This document shows, piece by piece, positions 40,326 to 50,400 of a stretch of DNA of 64,000 nucleotides. Under the pieces are notes generated by a model that saw nothing but the letters and a program-made list of their open reading frames with translations, had not been told where the DNA came from and did not search any database. The translations under genes were made by a program, and so were the position numbers. The stretch spans positions 119,745 through 183,744 of the forward strand of contig CM007330.1 in assembly GCA_000333855.2 (NCBI GenBank), written 5' to 3'. Origin of the DNA: Endotrypanum monterogeii. Its lineage: Eukaryota; Euglenozoa; Kinetoplastea; Trypanosomatida; Trypanosomatidae. Position 1 is the stretch's first letter. Each line of letters starts with the position of its first letter.

Positions 40326-42572
40326 CTACCCACGCTGGTAGTAGTACGCATCAAAACATTTGGTGAGCCACGCCCATTCCCAGAGACTGAGTTGCGAAGG
40401 CAGCGACGTCGGTTTTTGTTTACCCGGGGAGTCGGCGACGCTGTTGCAGAGACGCACAAATGACGGCCAGTCACGCCAGTTGCCCGCCTCGGACCTTAGT
40501 AGATCGCTGAGCTCACAGTCTCCAAAAAGGGGTGTCGAGCCTGGCGCGCAAGACTGGCTGCCGCCCAAGGCAACAGCAAGTAGCTGAACCGGGAGCGGCA
40601 GTTCGAAGACGTGCGCAACAGAGAGACGCTCGAACATCCAGAAAAAGTGTGTGAGTGCCGCCGTGGACAGCGTCTCCCCCGCTGCATCGCCGCTAGTAGC
40701 ACCCGCCGCAGTCGTCATCAGCCGCTTGCAGAGCCGTTCCATGGCAGGGTGCCGTGAGGCCAAGAGAAGTTCTTGGGAGAGTGTGGTACCGAAGACACCT
40801 CGGTCATCTGTGTGGAAAGATATGTTCGGCAACACAAACGTGTAGTCTGCCTCATCGTCATTTGCATCTGCCGTCGTTGTGGGATCAACTGGGGCGGTGC
40901 GAGGGCTGCAGCGACGCATCGCGCGTGCCTGGCGATATGCAAGACGGGTTGCTTCTGTCCCTGCGTAGCACGAGAATGAGGTCTCGCTTTGGGCGCACCC
41001 CCCTCGGCGCCGCCTACTTTCTGGCATCGATTCCCACAGCCGGAGGAGGTCACCGAGGTGATGGTCTGCAATTTGCGTGTAGCCTCCCGTCAGCAGGTTA
41101 CTGGTGAGGCACAGCTCGATCCCCTGATGCGCCGCGAGAATCATGGACAGGTTATCTGTGTCCGTGAACACCAGATGCCCCCAACGCTCCGGGGCGAAGT
41201 GGACCATTTCGCGCAGCTCCTGCGGGTCTTTCTTTTCTCCCGCGTGGGCGGTGATAGAGGCGGTGACGTGTATGACGCTGCTGCCGGTGGTGGCGTCGCC
41301 AGGGCTGCTGTGTTGCAGAGGGGTTTCACCCTTTCGCGCAGCAGCTAGCCCTAGCTCCATTTCTGCGTAGGTGCCCTTGTAGCAGTTGCCGGACAGGTCC
41401 ATGCCAGTCACCCAGCACGTCTGGCGCAGGCGGCGGTGGAGAAGAGAGGGGAAGCAAGCCGCCGCCTCGGTGGATGACGACGGAGATGCTAGGTGGGAAT
41501 GGGATGCGCCCCACCTAGCGCTCTCGTCCGTGAGGTTCTGTGTGTGGGTGACGCACCACAAATGAAATTCTATGGTCTGCCGTTGCTGCGTGCGCGTGGT
41601 GATCTGTGCGGCTTCCATAGCGGCTGCTGGGGTGTCAGCACGGTTGATGGAAAGAAGAAGGCGCACGTGCATGCGCTTTCTCAGATGTTCGAGGATGTGA
41701 TCGATAAAGTACTGTCGACATTCTCGGTCGGATGGCACCGTGGCAGACGGCGGTCGTAAAAGACGGCCGTAGATACGTTCGCATAACTGCCACCATTGCG
41801 CCGCTGGGGTTGTCTGTTCACACCCCGTATGAGGCGGTGAGTTGCCTTGCTTCACAGACTCCACACCCCAAGCCAGAACATGCGCTGAGGCCTCCGAGGA
41901 GAGCAGCTCGCCAGTGATGAAGTCGACCAAACCACCGGCAAGTATGTGCTCCACTGTTGCGATGATCGTGTCCACGTACATCTGCTTGGTTACTAATTCT
42001 CGGCCCGCGTCGCCGCGGAAGGTCCGCTGTAGTCCCTCCCGCAGCGACGTCCGAATTTCCGTCAGAAATATGCATTCTTCAGCGCTGGTGAAGAGCATGT
42101 CCTGCACGGCCAGTCGCGTGAAGGCGAGATTTGTCATCACTTTGTAGATGGCATCAAACACAGTGAAGCAGTGGTGCATTCGCTCCGCCGGAGTCATCGC
42201 TGCCGCCGCGGCGCTGTCGGCCTTGCCCGTCGGAGACAACGTGAGGGGGTTTCGCACCCACTTCTCGTGCGAGTTGAAGAAGAGAGCGTCCGCTGATTTA
42301 CCACCCGCGACTGCACCGCTGTCACTAAACTCATCTAGCGCGGGGACGGGGGCATCGCCGTTGATAAGAAGTCGCTCCATGTGCGCCAACAGAGGCGCCG
42401 ACACACTGCCGTTCAGATGGCAGTGGAGGTCCAGCTTAGGAAGGAGATGAAGTGCGTTGGTGAGATCAATCGCCGATTTCTCAGGATCGCTTTGCAGGTT
42501 CCCTGGCAGCAGCGCCGGCTCAACGATGGAGTGGTAGAGTCGCTCCATCGATGGCGTGATGGGGTTTATCAT
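40326..42572 (-). CDS. Adenosine deaminase-like protein (ADAL/MAPDA type), enlarged
   Basis: Metal-dependent deaminase of the ADA superfamily. The closest pattern is ADAL, which in plants and animals removes N6-methyl groups from AMP as IMP plus methylamine. Residues 46-56 read KLDLHCHLNGS, with the two zinc histidines H50 and H52 in the ADAL form HxHLNGS. CFTVFDAIYKVM, CIFLTEIRTSLREG and TKQMYVDTIIATVEHIL align with ADAL blocks. The catalytic AHAGE lies near residue 441, RWGHLVF supplies the next histidine, ELCLTSNLLTG follows, and FHTDDRGVFGT (about 587) holds the metal-binding aspartate. At 748 residues it is twice the family's ~355 because of Ala/Ser/Thr-rich insertions between blocks. 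All active-site residues are present. AMP deaminase proper is less likely because its N-terminal domain and signature are missing. Confidence 0.88.
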   Translation of the reverse strand: MINPITPSMERLYHSIVEPALLPGNLQSDPEKSAIDLTNALHLLPKLDLHCHLNGSVSAPLLAHMERLLINGDAPVPALDEFSDSGAVAGGKSADALFFNSHEKWVRNPLTLSPTGKADSAAAAAMTPAERMHHCFTVFDAIYKVMTNLAFTRLAVQDMLFTSAEECIFLTEIRTSLREGLQRTFRGDAGRELVTKQMYVDTIIATVEHILAGGLVDFITGELLSSEASAHVLAWGVESVKQGNSPPHTGCEQTTPAAQWWQLCERIYGRLLRPPSATVPSDRECRQYFIDHILEHLRKRMHVRLLLSINRADTPAAAMEAAQITTRTQQRQTIEFHLWCVTHTQNLTDESARWGASHSHLASPSSSTEAAACFPSLLHRRLRQTCWVTGMDLSGNCYKGTYAEMELGLAAARKGETPLQHSSPGDATTGSSVIHVTASITAHAGEKKDPQELREMVHFAPERWGHLVFTDTDNLSMILAAHQGIELCLTSNLLTGGYTQIADHHLGDLLRLWESMPESRRRRGGCAQSETSFSCYAGTEATRLAYRQARAMRRCSPRTAPVDPTTTADANDDEADYTFVLPNISFHTDDRGVFGTTLSQELLLASRHPAMERLCKRLMTTAAGATSGDAAGETLSTAALTHFFWMFERLSVAHVFELPLPVQLLAVALGGSQSCAPGSTPLFGDCELSDLLRSEAGNWRDWPSFVRLCNSVADSPGKQKPTSLPSQLSLWEWAWLTKCFDAYYYQRG

Positions 42573-42809
42573 CGTCGCCGGCAGCTGACAAAAGGAAAGG
42601 AGGTGTGTGTGTGTGTGTGTGTGTCGGTGTGGTGAGGGAGGGAGGGAGGGAGGGAGAGAGAGATCCTATGAAAAAAGGGCCCTGCCATACAGAGCAGACC
42701 CAGACATCCATACACAATGCGCAGCGGTGTAGCTTCATCAAGCGAGGAGATGATATTGTCATTCCTTGTCTGTGGGCACTTGATTCTCTCTACTGTTGCG
42801 TCGTGGGAC

Positions 42810-42841
<32 letters not shown>

Positions 42842-43297
42842 TATATATATTTTTTATATACAGATAGATAGAGATGTAGACACTTGATTCATGATAGCCA
42901 GTTACTCACAGGAAAAAAATAAAAACAAAACGAACAAACCACGACAACGTATACACTCAGAGGTAAGGTAAACGCTGGAAGCTGCGTCGCTTCAGCCTGG
43001 TCCTCCCTTCTCCAGACACTTCTCTCTCTCTACCTTCATACACACAGTATCAGTTCCCTCACTAGGTGTCTTCACACACACACACACACACACACAAGAG
43101 AGAGACACATGGGTCTCATGTTTACGTGGGTGGCGCGCAAGGTGATCGACATCAACTTGAAGGGAGAGATGAGGGTGAGGAGAGGGAGACATCGGATACG
43201 AAGAGGATGGATGTGGATGTGAGTGGTTGAAGATCGTGGCAGGTACAACGCATCGAGCACTTGCGCTGCTGGTTCTTGTTGGGTAAGCGTATTCCGC
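42573..43297. other. Intergenic spacer between NTF2 and ADAL genes
   Basis: Contains the splice region described separately, a CATA repeat running into a TA repeat (about 42811-42852) and a CA run at 43074-43096. No gene seen. Confidence 0.7.
42585..42662 (-). promoter_or_regulatory. Polypyrimidine tract and candidate trans-splice acceptor of the ADAL gene
   Basis: In the transcribed sense a CT-rich tract (complement of 42636-42662), an AC repeat and a T-rich TTTCCTTTTGTCAG run end in an AG at 42586-42585, only 12 bases before the ATG. That is the layout of a spliced-leader acceptor and supports the first ATG. Confidence 0.55.
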
Positions 43298-43672
43298 TTA
43301 TTGGCCACCGCCACCGACAATGTTGAAGATTTGATTCGACACATACCACTGGTCGTTATCCCGAGCCAGGTGGAAGACATCATTGTACTTTAATGAATGC
43401 TGCTCATCCTTCAGCTTGACCTCACCATTCACGACGATCATCACACCACCGCTCATCGAGGGCTGGCAGTCGACGTTGTCTTGCTTGAAGGCTGCTTCGG
43501 TAAACCCCAGACTTGCAAAGCGCGCCATGATCGCGTCCACACCCTGCATCTGCTCCCTTTGCCATGTCAGCAATGTGTTGGGGCGGTAAATACCGGCCAG
43601 CTGGGTGCGCTCGCTGGAGAAAAAGCGGTAGTAGTGATCCACAAAACCTAAACCAATTTCCTGGAAGGACAT
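43298..43672 (-). CDS. NTF2: Nuclear transport factor 2 (NTF2)
   Basis: Small dimeric carrier that returns RanGDP to the nucleus through nuclear pores. The 124-residue product has the canonical length. It starts MSFQEIGLGFVDHYYRFFSS, the standard NTF2 N-terminal helix, then LAGIYRPNTLLTWQRE, QGVDAIMARFASLGF, MIVVNGEVKLKDEQHSLKYN and DVFHLARDNDQWYVSNQIFN. The cone-shaped NTF2 fold is fully covered without insertions. The ATG (complement of 43670-43672) was chosen because upstream codons encode repeats. The upstream flank contains a T-rich run near 43730-43738 suitable for trans-splicing. Confidence 0.96.
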   Translation of the reverse strand: MSFQEIGLGFVDHYYRFFSSERTQLAGIYRPNTLLTWQREQMQGVDAIMARFASLGFTEAAFKQDNVDCQPSMSGGVMIVVNGEVKLKDEQHSLKYNDVFHLARDNDQWYVSNQIFNIVGGGGQ

Positions 43673-44053
43673 CTTCGGCTGATGACGACGGCGGCGGCGA
43701 GGATGCTGCTGCTGCTGATCGAGAATATATATTTTTTTCTGTGCGATGACCTGCACTTCTAAGAAGATAAGAAACAACAACAACAACAACTGAAAAGGAA
43801 AACAGGAGGGATCGTATTTTTCTCTCGCTCTGTGTGTGTTTATGTGTGTGTATATGCTTGTGCGTATGGCTACAAGAGTTGCGATGGGGAGGGAGAGCCA
43901 ACGATGATGGTAACGAACATAGGCAAAGGAGGAAGGAAGGCTGATGTAGGAAGGTGTCATTGGTCCCCGCCCCAGATACACAATACGTATATGCATACGC
44001 ATCTACTTGCGTACCTCCTCCCTTTCCCCAAACAAAAGGGAGGATGCGAGTGC

Positions 44054-44084
<31 letters not shown>

Positions 44085-44273
44085 ATAGCAAGGGAATCGA
44101 TCACACAGTAAATTAGGTGCTGTGACACTCATGCTATCATACTCTTTTAAAAAAAAAAAATATCTCCCTCCTTCTACACAGACGTGCAGGGTCATTGAGA
44201 GCATGAGAGCGACGGAAGCGAGGTGGTGTGTTTGTGAATTAAGATGCGGCTTTCATTTCCTGGCCCACTCTAC

Positions 44274-44334
<61 letters not shown>

Positions 44335-44364
44335 CACACAACAACGAAACCAACAACAGACAAC

Positions 44365-44508
44365 NNNNNNNNNNNNNNNNNNNNNNNNNNNNNNNNNNNN
44401 NNNNNNNNNNNNNNNNNNNNNNNNNNNNNNNNNNNNNNNNNNNNNNNNNNNNNNNNNNNNNNNNNNNNNNNNNNNNNNNNNNNNNNNNNNNNNNNNNNNN
44501 NNNNNNNN
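44365..44508. other. Assembly gap (144 N) flanked by near-identical sequence
   Basis: The left flank (TA run, tagacacacc, then caacgaaaccaacaacag) closely matches the right flank (TA run, tagacacaccc, then acgaaaaccaacaacag), so the gap lies inside a tandem repeat that defeated assembly. Confidence 0.97.
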
Positions 44509-44740
44509 ATACATATATATATATATATATATATATGTATAGACACACCCACACAAACACGAAAACCAACAACAGCAACAAATGTGTTTATCTGAAAAAG
44601 CCGAGAGACGGGCCATCAGTGATGCTTTTTGTGGGTGATGGTGGTAAGGAGTAGAGACCCGTAGGTGTATATATATGTATATATATATATATATATATAT
44701 TATTTGACGCGTTTAAACGATGAAGATGATCAAGAGTGGG

Positions 44741-44806
44741 TGAGTGGAGGGGGAGGGGGAGGGGGAGGGGATGGGGAGGGGAGGGGGAGGGGAGGGAGGG
44801 GAGGAA
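44741..44806 (+). repeat. Long G-run array, possible G-quadruplex
   Basis: At least ten runs of four to six G separated by single A or AT on the plus strand; the transcribed sense is a pure CT tract. Located in the 3' flank of NOP16. Confidence 0.7.
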
Positions 44807-44998
44807 TGGGTAATGCTGCAGTAACAAACGTATTCTTACGCGCTGTGATAACGATCCGGCACCCTACCTGTCAAGAGAGCAGCTTCAAATCCTTGCGAAG
44901 GAGCCGACCAGCCCATTTTGTGTAAATCTCAAAGCAATGCCCCCCCTCTCCTTTCCTCCACACACACAGACACACACACACAGACGGAGAGAGATTGG

Positions 44999-45589
44999 TT
45001 ACACCTGCTGGCCAAAGCGCAGATGCGGGTCCGCGAACTGCTCAATGGAGAACCATCCCTTCTCCTCTGCCTCAGCGAATTCCTTTGGGAAAGCAGCTTT
45101 TTCCCACTTGAGGTAGTTCACAATTTGTCGCTGCAGCTGGCGGGCGTTGAGCTGGAACGGGTTTAGTTTGCGATCCAGCGTCATGCGCTTCAGATCTGTG
45201 CCGTAACGTTGGATCAGATTTGCGATGGTAGATCCTTCTTGCTCGCTTACTGGTCGACCAATCTTTGTTGCCCTAACTCTCTTCTCGTGCTCTGCCAGCT
45301 CCTGCTGTTCCTCAAAGACACGACGCGTCTGAGGGCGCACCTTAGACTTACGTCTTTCTGTCTCAGATTTCGGTGAACTTGGGTCAACCGCGAGGCCCAG
45401 GCGGGTGAATGTCTGCTCGGCGGTGTTGTTGCCCTCGAAATATTTTTGAGTGAAACGGTTGTTGGCACCGGCGACGTCTACTGCGCGGACATGCGCAAAT
45501 CGACGCTTTAAATACTGTTTCTTGCCGACACGGGTGATGGGGATATTTTTCTTCACCTTCCCTTTGGGCGTTACTCGAAGACGCCCCAT
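44999..45589 (-). CDS. NOP16: Ribosome biogenesis protein NOP16
   Basis: Nucleolar factor for 60S pre-ribosome assembly. The 196-residue product starts MGRLRVTPKGKVKKN, a basic nucleolar-type N-terminus, at the ATG complementary to 45587-45589. NNRFTQKYFEGNNTAEQTFT with LGLAVDP corresponds to the NOP16 region where a tandem W/F-K-x-LGL block occurs. The diagnostic C-terminal part is LIQRYGTDLKRMTLDRKLNP followed by QLNARQLQRQIVNYL, matching the family pattern 'YG-D-x2-M-x-DRK-x-N-x3-T-x2-Q-x2-R-I'. Length and order fit; no break. Assignment rests mainly on this C-terminal block. Confidence 0.85.
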   Translation of the reverse strand: MGRLRVTPKGKVKKNIPITRVGKKQYLKRRFAHVRAVDVAGANNRFTQKYFEGNNTAEQTFTRLGLAVDPSSPKSETERRKSKVRPQTRRVFEEQQELAEHEKRVRATKIGRPVSEQEGSTIANLIQRYGTDLKRMTLDRKLNPFQLNARQLQRQIVNYLKWEKAAFPKEFAEAEEKGWFSIEQFADPHLRFGQQV

Positions 45590-46470
45590 TATGGACAGGC
45601 AGCAGCGGATGTCTGAGTGACGACACTGTGTTCCCACGCGTGAGGGATCGGGTGAGCGGAGGGGGGGGGGAGGGGAAGGGGAGGGGAACAATACGTACAA
45701 CGAGCGATGTGGTTGCACTGAGCACCTGCGTGTAGGCGCGTGTCAAGGGTGGAGAGAACGACAAGGTGGATGGCGGTGGTGGGGAGGGAAGGGGGTGAAG
45801 AGAAACAACAAAGCATCTCCAAGGGATTTCCCTCTCTTGATCCCCCCCCCTCTCTCTCTCACCCTTCGCTGTACGGAGGGGGGGGGGATCAAGAGAGGGA
45901 GGAGGGCGGAGACTCGCCGATAATGGAGAGCGGAGTCCCCGATTGTCTCCCCCCTCGACATGGGTCTTCGTGCAAAGTCAAGAAGACCTGAGGACCCCGC
46001 GCACGGCACACGCATATTCTTCTATTATTCAATCCTTTCGGTTTGGTTTTTTTTTTGTTCGGAGGAGGAGGGCGGGGGCGTCCTTCCTCGCGTGCAGTGA
46101 ACGGAGGACGTCACTCCCATTCTCACTCCCTCGCTCACGTATGCATACAAGCATAACGGATGAAGGTCCAACAGGGCCATAGAGAGAAGAGGTAAATCAA
46201 TAATAATATAATAATATAAAAAAAAAAAACAGGTATCTATGTTGTGTGATGTGCATGTGCCATCATACAGATCCCACATTCGTCACTCTCCTTCAGGCGA
46301 TCTCAGCACACTGTGTGTGCCAATGGGACGGTGTGCAGGCTCCGTGGTTTTCTTCCGTCCTCTTAATCCTTGAGATGATAATAGAGGGGAGGAGGGAAGT
46401 ACCCCAACTACTTCGAAGACCACAGTTTGAGATCGTGATAGGAGGCGTGAATCAGTGTGTGTGTGCCTCT
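45590..46470. other. Intergenic spacer between H3 and NOP16
   Basis: Carries a G/C-rich patch (45660-45690), a perfect 22-bp inverted repeat (45829-45900), a T-run (46045-46056) and an A-run (46218-46229). No gene is supported. Confidence 0.7.
45829..45900. repeat. Perfect 22-bp inverted repeat downstream of histone H3
   Basis: Bases 45829-45850 (tccctctcttgatc followed by C's) are the reverse complement of 45879-45900 with a 28-nt loop rich in CT and G. The stem includes the non-repetitive core ctctcttgatc. It lies about 570 bases past the H3 stop and 240 bases before the NOP16 ATG. Confidence 0.85.
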
Positions 46471-46863
46471 CTAGTGGCGCTCACCGCGCAGGCGCATCGC
46501 CAGCTGCACGTCCTTTGGCTGGATCGTCACGCGCTTCGCCTGGATGCAGGCGAGGGTTGTGTCCGCCAGCACCGACACAATGTATGCCTCCGTCGCCTCC
46601 TGGATCGCCATGATCGCGCTGCTCTGGAAGCGCACGCCCTCCTTCTGCGCGCTCGACACCTCGCGCACCAGGCGCTGGAACGGCGCGCACTGGATCAGCA
46701 GGTCGGTGCTCTTCTGGAACCGGCGGATCTCGCGGATCGCGCACGTGCCCGGGCGCCAGCGGCGCTGCGCCTTCTTCACGCCCGACGCCGCGCTCGGCGC
46801 CTTCTTGCTTTTCTTCGACGTGATGCTGCGCTTCGCGCGGGCGGTCTCCTTAGTGCGGGACAT
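46471..46863 (-). CDS. H3: Histone H3
   Basis: Core nucleosome protein. The 130-residue product is full length for trypanosomatids. The N-terminal tail [13 protein letters not shown] is the kinetoplastid form, not the ARTKQTARKS of other eukaryotes. The histone fold contains [53 protein letters not shown] and ends [20 protein letters not shown]. The GTCAIREIR block identifies canonical H3 rather than the more divergent H3 variant. Codon third positions are strongly G/C, as expected of a highly expressed gene. A C-rich tract with an AG just before the ATG (complement of 46866-46910) may be its splice region. It stands alone here between NOP16 and a large disordered protein. Confidence 0.98.
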   Translation of the reverse strand: MSRTKETARAKRSITSKKSKKAPSAASGVKKAQRRWRPGTCAIREIRRFQKSTDLLIQCAPFQRLVREVSSAQKEGVRFQSSAIMAIQEATEAYIVSVLADTTLACIQAKRVTIQPKDVQLAMRLRGERH

Positions 46864-47164
46864 GGCTGCGGGGAGGGGGTTGTGGGTGTGGGGGGTGAGT
46901 GGGGGTGGAGGACTGAGGAGAGTGGTTGTGGTGGCTGTGGAAGCTGTGGGGCGTATGGGGGTTGGGATGGAGGAGGGGAAGGAGGGATGGCGAGGCGGAG
47001 AGAGTGAGCAAACAGCGGAGGTGAGGCGGTACGGACGGCGCGATGGGGGGTGGGAGGGAGGGAGGGGGCTGCTGATGAGCATTTGCACAGCGAGATGAAT
47101 TTAACAATGCTTCGGAGGAAGTGCAAGAAAATAATGCAGATGGCAGCACTTGTACGTCTCTCTC

Positions 47165-47196
<32 letters not shown>

Positions 47197-47495
47197 GAGG
47201 GGGGGGCTTCAGTGAATCTAGACGTACAAGAGCGATGAAAGTGGGGATAAATCGAAGGAGAGGAGGTGCAACAGAGGAACCGCAAGAGACACACACACAC
47301 ACACACACACATATACATATATATATATATATATGCTGTCTCGCCGTTCTTCTACTATCCACCATTGTTTTGTTGGGTTTCCCGCAGTGGCCTGTGCAGG
47401 ATCTGATTTTATTGCCTACATGGACGTCGGCGAAGGCTTCAGGTGGTGACGTGTGTTACGTTACCCCCTCCCCCCGAGGGGGAAAAAAAAACTGG
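46864..47495. other. Intergenic spacer upstream of histone H3
   Basis: A long C-rich tract in the mRNA sense (complement of about 46870-47070), a TG run (47172-47194), a CA run (47289-47311) and TA run (47318-47334). The TG and CA runs are inverted to each other. No gene. Confidence 0.7.
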
Positions 47496-50400
47496 CTAGT
47501 ACACTCTCACTGAGGAGACGGTACCGCCGACATCTGTAGAGAGCAACTGATATCGTCTGCGAGTCACCTCACGAGCCACCTCGCGTTGACGGGCTCTACA
47601 CACAGGCACGACGTCTCGCAGAGCAGCACCAATCAGACTGTCTGTCATGCATTGAGGGGGTGCACTGGGGGATGTTTTCTGCTGCAAAGTTTGGGGAGTG
47701 ACAGGGGATGACGGCGACAGCGCGCAATGTGCTACACCCTCCCTCCTCGCCAAAGTCCGTGGTGCCTGCTTTCCCGTCCCATCTGCACCCAGGGCGAGAC
47801 TCGGTGGGTGACCTCGTGCACTGTTGTCAGTTGCTTCCGCCGTTGCAGACGACGGCGCATCCCCATGGACCGGTGAATGTGGCTGTTGTACCTGGAAGGG
47901 GGTTGAGGGGCAGGGGTGCGGGCGATAGCGGTAGACTGCGGCAAAGGGAGCCTGTGCTACCGGGGCTGGGGCCCACATGAGTTTAACGTCCCGCCAGATG
48001 GCTGCCGCGCTTCGTGACGTTGGTGGCGGGCGCAGATTTTCTGACCGGCCCATCGCGCCGCCAGATTTTTTGGGACTGTTGAGAGCCCCTGTAGCGGTGA
48101 TGGCTCCATTGGGGGGGTATCTTTTCGGTGATGGGGCCCACCGGTGTGCCCTGCTGTCTTTTCTCCGAGTAGTGTCATCGACAGAGTGCTTGATGGCACC
48201 GACATGACCATCACCGTTCGTCTCGACGCCGTTGGGGTGGCAGGGAGGGTGCTTCAACGATTGTCGTGGATGTTTCCGCTGTCGTGTCGTGCTGCTGCTG
48301 TTGTACCTGTAGCGGCTGCTCCGCGGGGTACCGGTGCCATGCTCGGGAGTGGTGCTGCTTATGCCCTCCATAGAGAGATGATGGTGACGGTGGTGGTGGT
48401 AGCGCTGTGTGTTGTATGCATCTGTGAGGGCGGGGTGGATATAGGCAGCTGGAATGGTAGCCCCAGCACCAGGGCTACGGCGCCGCGTCACGCGCCTATG
48501 AAGATGATTGCTGCCCTGAGCGAGGGTCGGTTCCGCGCTGCGGGGGCGTTGTCGATCGCCAGAGTGGGCAGTAACGCGAGTACCGGGGTGCCGCAGGACG
48601 CCAGTCACGTCTGCTGAGGTACTCGTCACAGCCAGGGTTGCACCACCCCTCTTCGGACGCATCCCAGCACTCCTTTCAGCGCTCACCGCGTGTAGACCTC
48701 TCTCCTGTGAAGGCGAGAGATGGGTGGACCAAGCAGGGGTTGCTGAGGTTGTGTTGGTGTCCGAGGTGGGGTGGCCTATCCGCCGCATATGCTTCTGCCG
48801 TTCGCGACTTCCGTGGAACCACGTTTTGTCGTCTTCCGCTGCCGCCGGCGTCATGTCCGCCTCACTCAGGCAGTTATCGATGACCTCGCAAGGAGCAATA
48901 ACAGGCGCACCACTCGTGGTGGTGGTGGTCAGGAGTATCGGCGCCGGCGCTGTTGCTGTGCCACCGACAGCGGTGGCGACGTGCGTTGCCGTCGTCATTG
49001 CAACTTGTGGCGGTACTGTTGTGGAAGCATCATTTATGGCGGCGCCAGGTGATCCACCCACATCCATCAGCAGCGCGTCGGCGAAGGCCTCCACCGGGGG
49101 GGAGGACTTTCGACCCTTGTGCCACGCCGCAGCCGCGGGCGTAGGATGAAGTACAGGGTCTATGGGTGTAGGTTCAAGCGTGGCAGTTCTGCTCGGTGGG
49201 CTCACTCGTAACGGTGCCATGTGCCGCGGCCGGTTGCTGCTCTTCTTATCCTTCACCACGGTGGTGATCAACCGCTGCTGATTCATAAACAGTGGGCGGT
49301 TGTTGTCGACACTCCCCCGCACACCAGTCTTCTGCCACCGCTGCGGCTGCAGGTGTCCCTGACGGCTTCGACCACGCACTGACTCCTCTGCGAGAGCCAC
49401 AACAGGCGCTTTTTCCATTGTAGTCGCCGACGCACCGGCGCCTTCGCCAACGCTGCCGCCGCGGCCATGAGTGACACTCACTCGCCGGCCACCGCTGCGG
49501 TGACGCGACGGCGCCGTTGTGGCGGTGGGCGGCGACGCTGTCGACAGATACGAGCGTTTCTGCGAGTGGCGGTATCGCCGCGGAGTCACAGAGGACGCGG
49601 TCCCGCTCGTGTCGGAAGACGATGTTTCGCTGTCCAACATGTCAACACTGTGCAGGCCGCACTCGCCACTGCGTCGCTGGCGTATGGCCTTCATCATCAT
49701 CGCGAGCGGTGGACTGCGATCTCGTCGGTCCTTCCCCATAACACCAGCGCCGATTCGTTGCCGTGGCGGCGTCTTTGTGTCCGCGACAACAGACATCGGT
49801 GCTGCTCCGCGCGGTGCCGAGGATATAGTCTCCTTCCTTCGCTGCCTGCGGTGTCGTCGAAGCACTTCGCGGTGCTGGCGCTGTTGGTACTCCAGTTGCA
49901 TGAGATAGCGTTGGTACTCGACAAGAGAGGCTGGGATGGGGGAGGCGGAGGGCGGCGGCGGCGGCGCTGATTGTGGTTCCAGCTGCCGGAAATGCGTCGC
50001 AGGAATACTTGCTCCACTGATGTCATGTGGGGCTAGGGAGAAGGAGTTGTCCTCGGCTCGCTGAAGACTCGGTTGCCACGATCCAATAGACATTTGCAGC
50101 GCGGTGTCTGACACGGTCGCCTCCCGGACACCGGCGGGCTCCGGTGGCAAGGGCGCTTGACACGTCTGATGCAGTTCTTTTCGTGAGTGCGGCTGGGGAA
50201 GGGTTGGGTTCGCTGAGCCTTGGGCTTCCAGCCATTTTTTTTTCGCGTGGTCGATGGAGTGTATGTGCATGGCCGGGTCAGCGTAGTCGACAGCGGAGAT
50301 GTGATCTTGCCTTCCTGTCGCCAACGTGGATTCCAGCCTGTGGCCCCCCAGGCCCATCGGCGTCTGCGGCGCCGTCTTCAGATCGTTTGCCTGGGACGGG

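Larger units (their letters stand above)
43673..44998. other. Repeat-rich intergenic spacer with a small assembly gap
   Basis: TA repeats at about 44057-44084, 44299-44327, 44509-44535 and 44665-44701, a CA run at 44274-44298, an N gap at 44365-44508 and a G-run array at 44741-44806. No gene supported. Confidence 0.75.
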
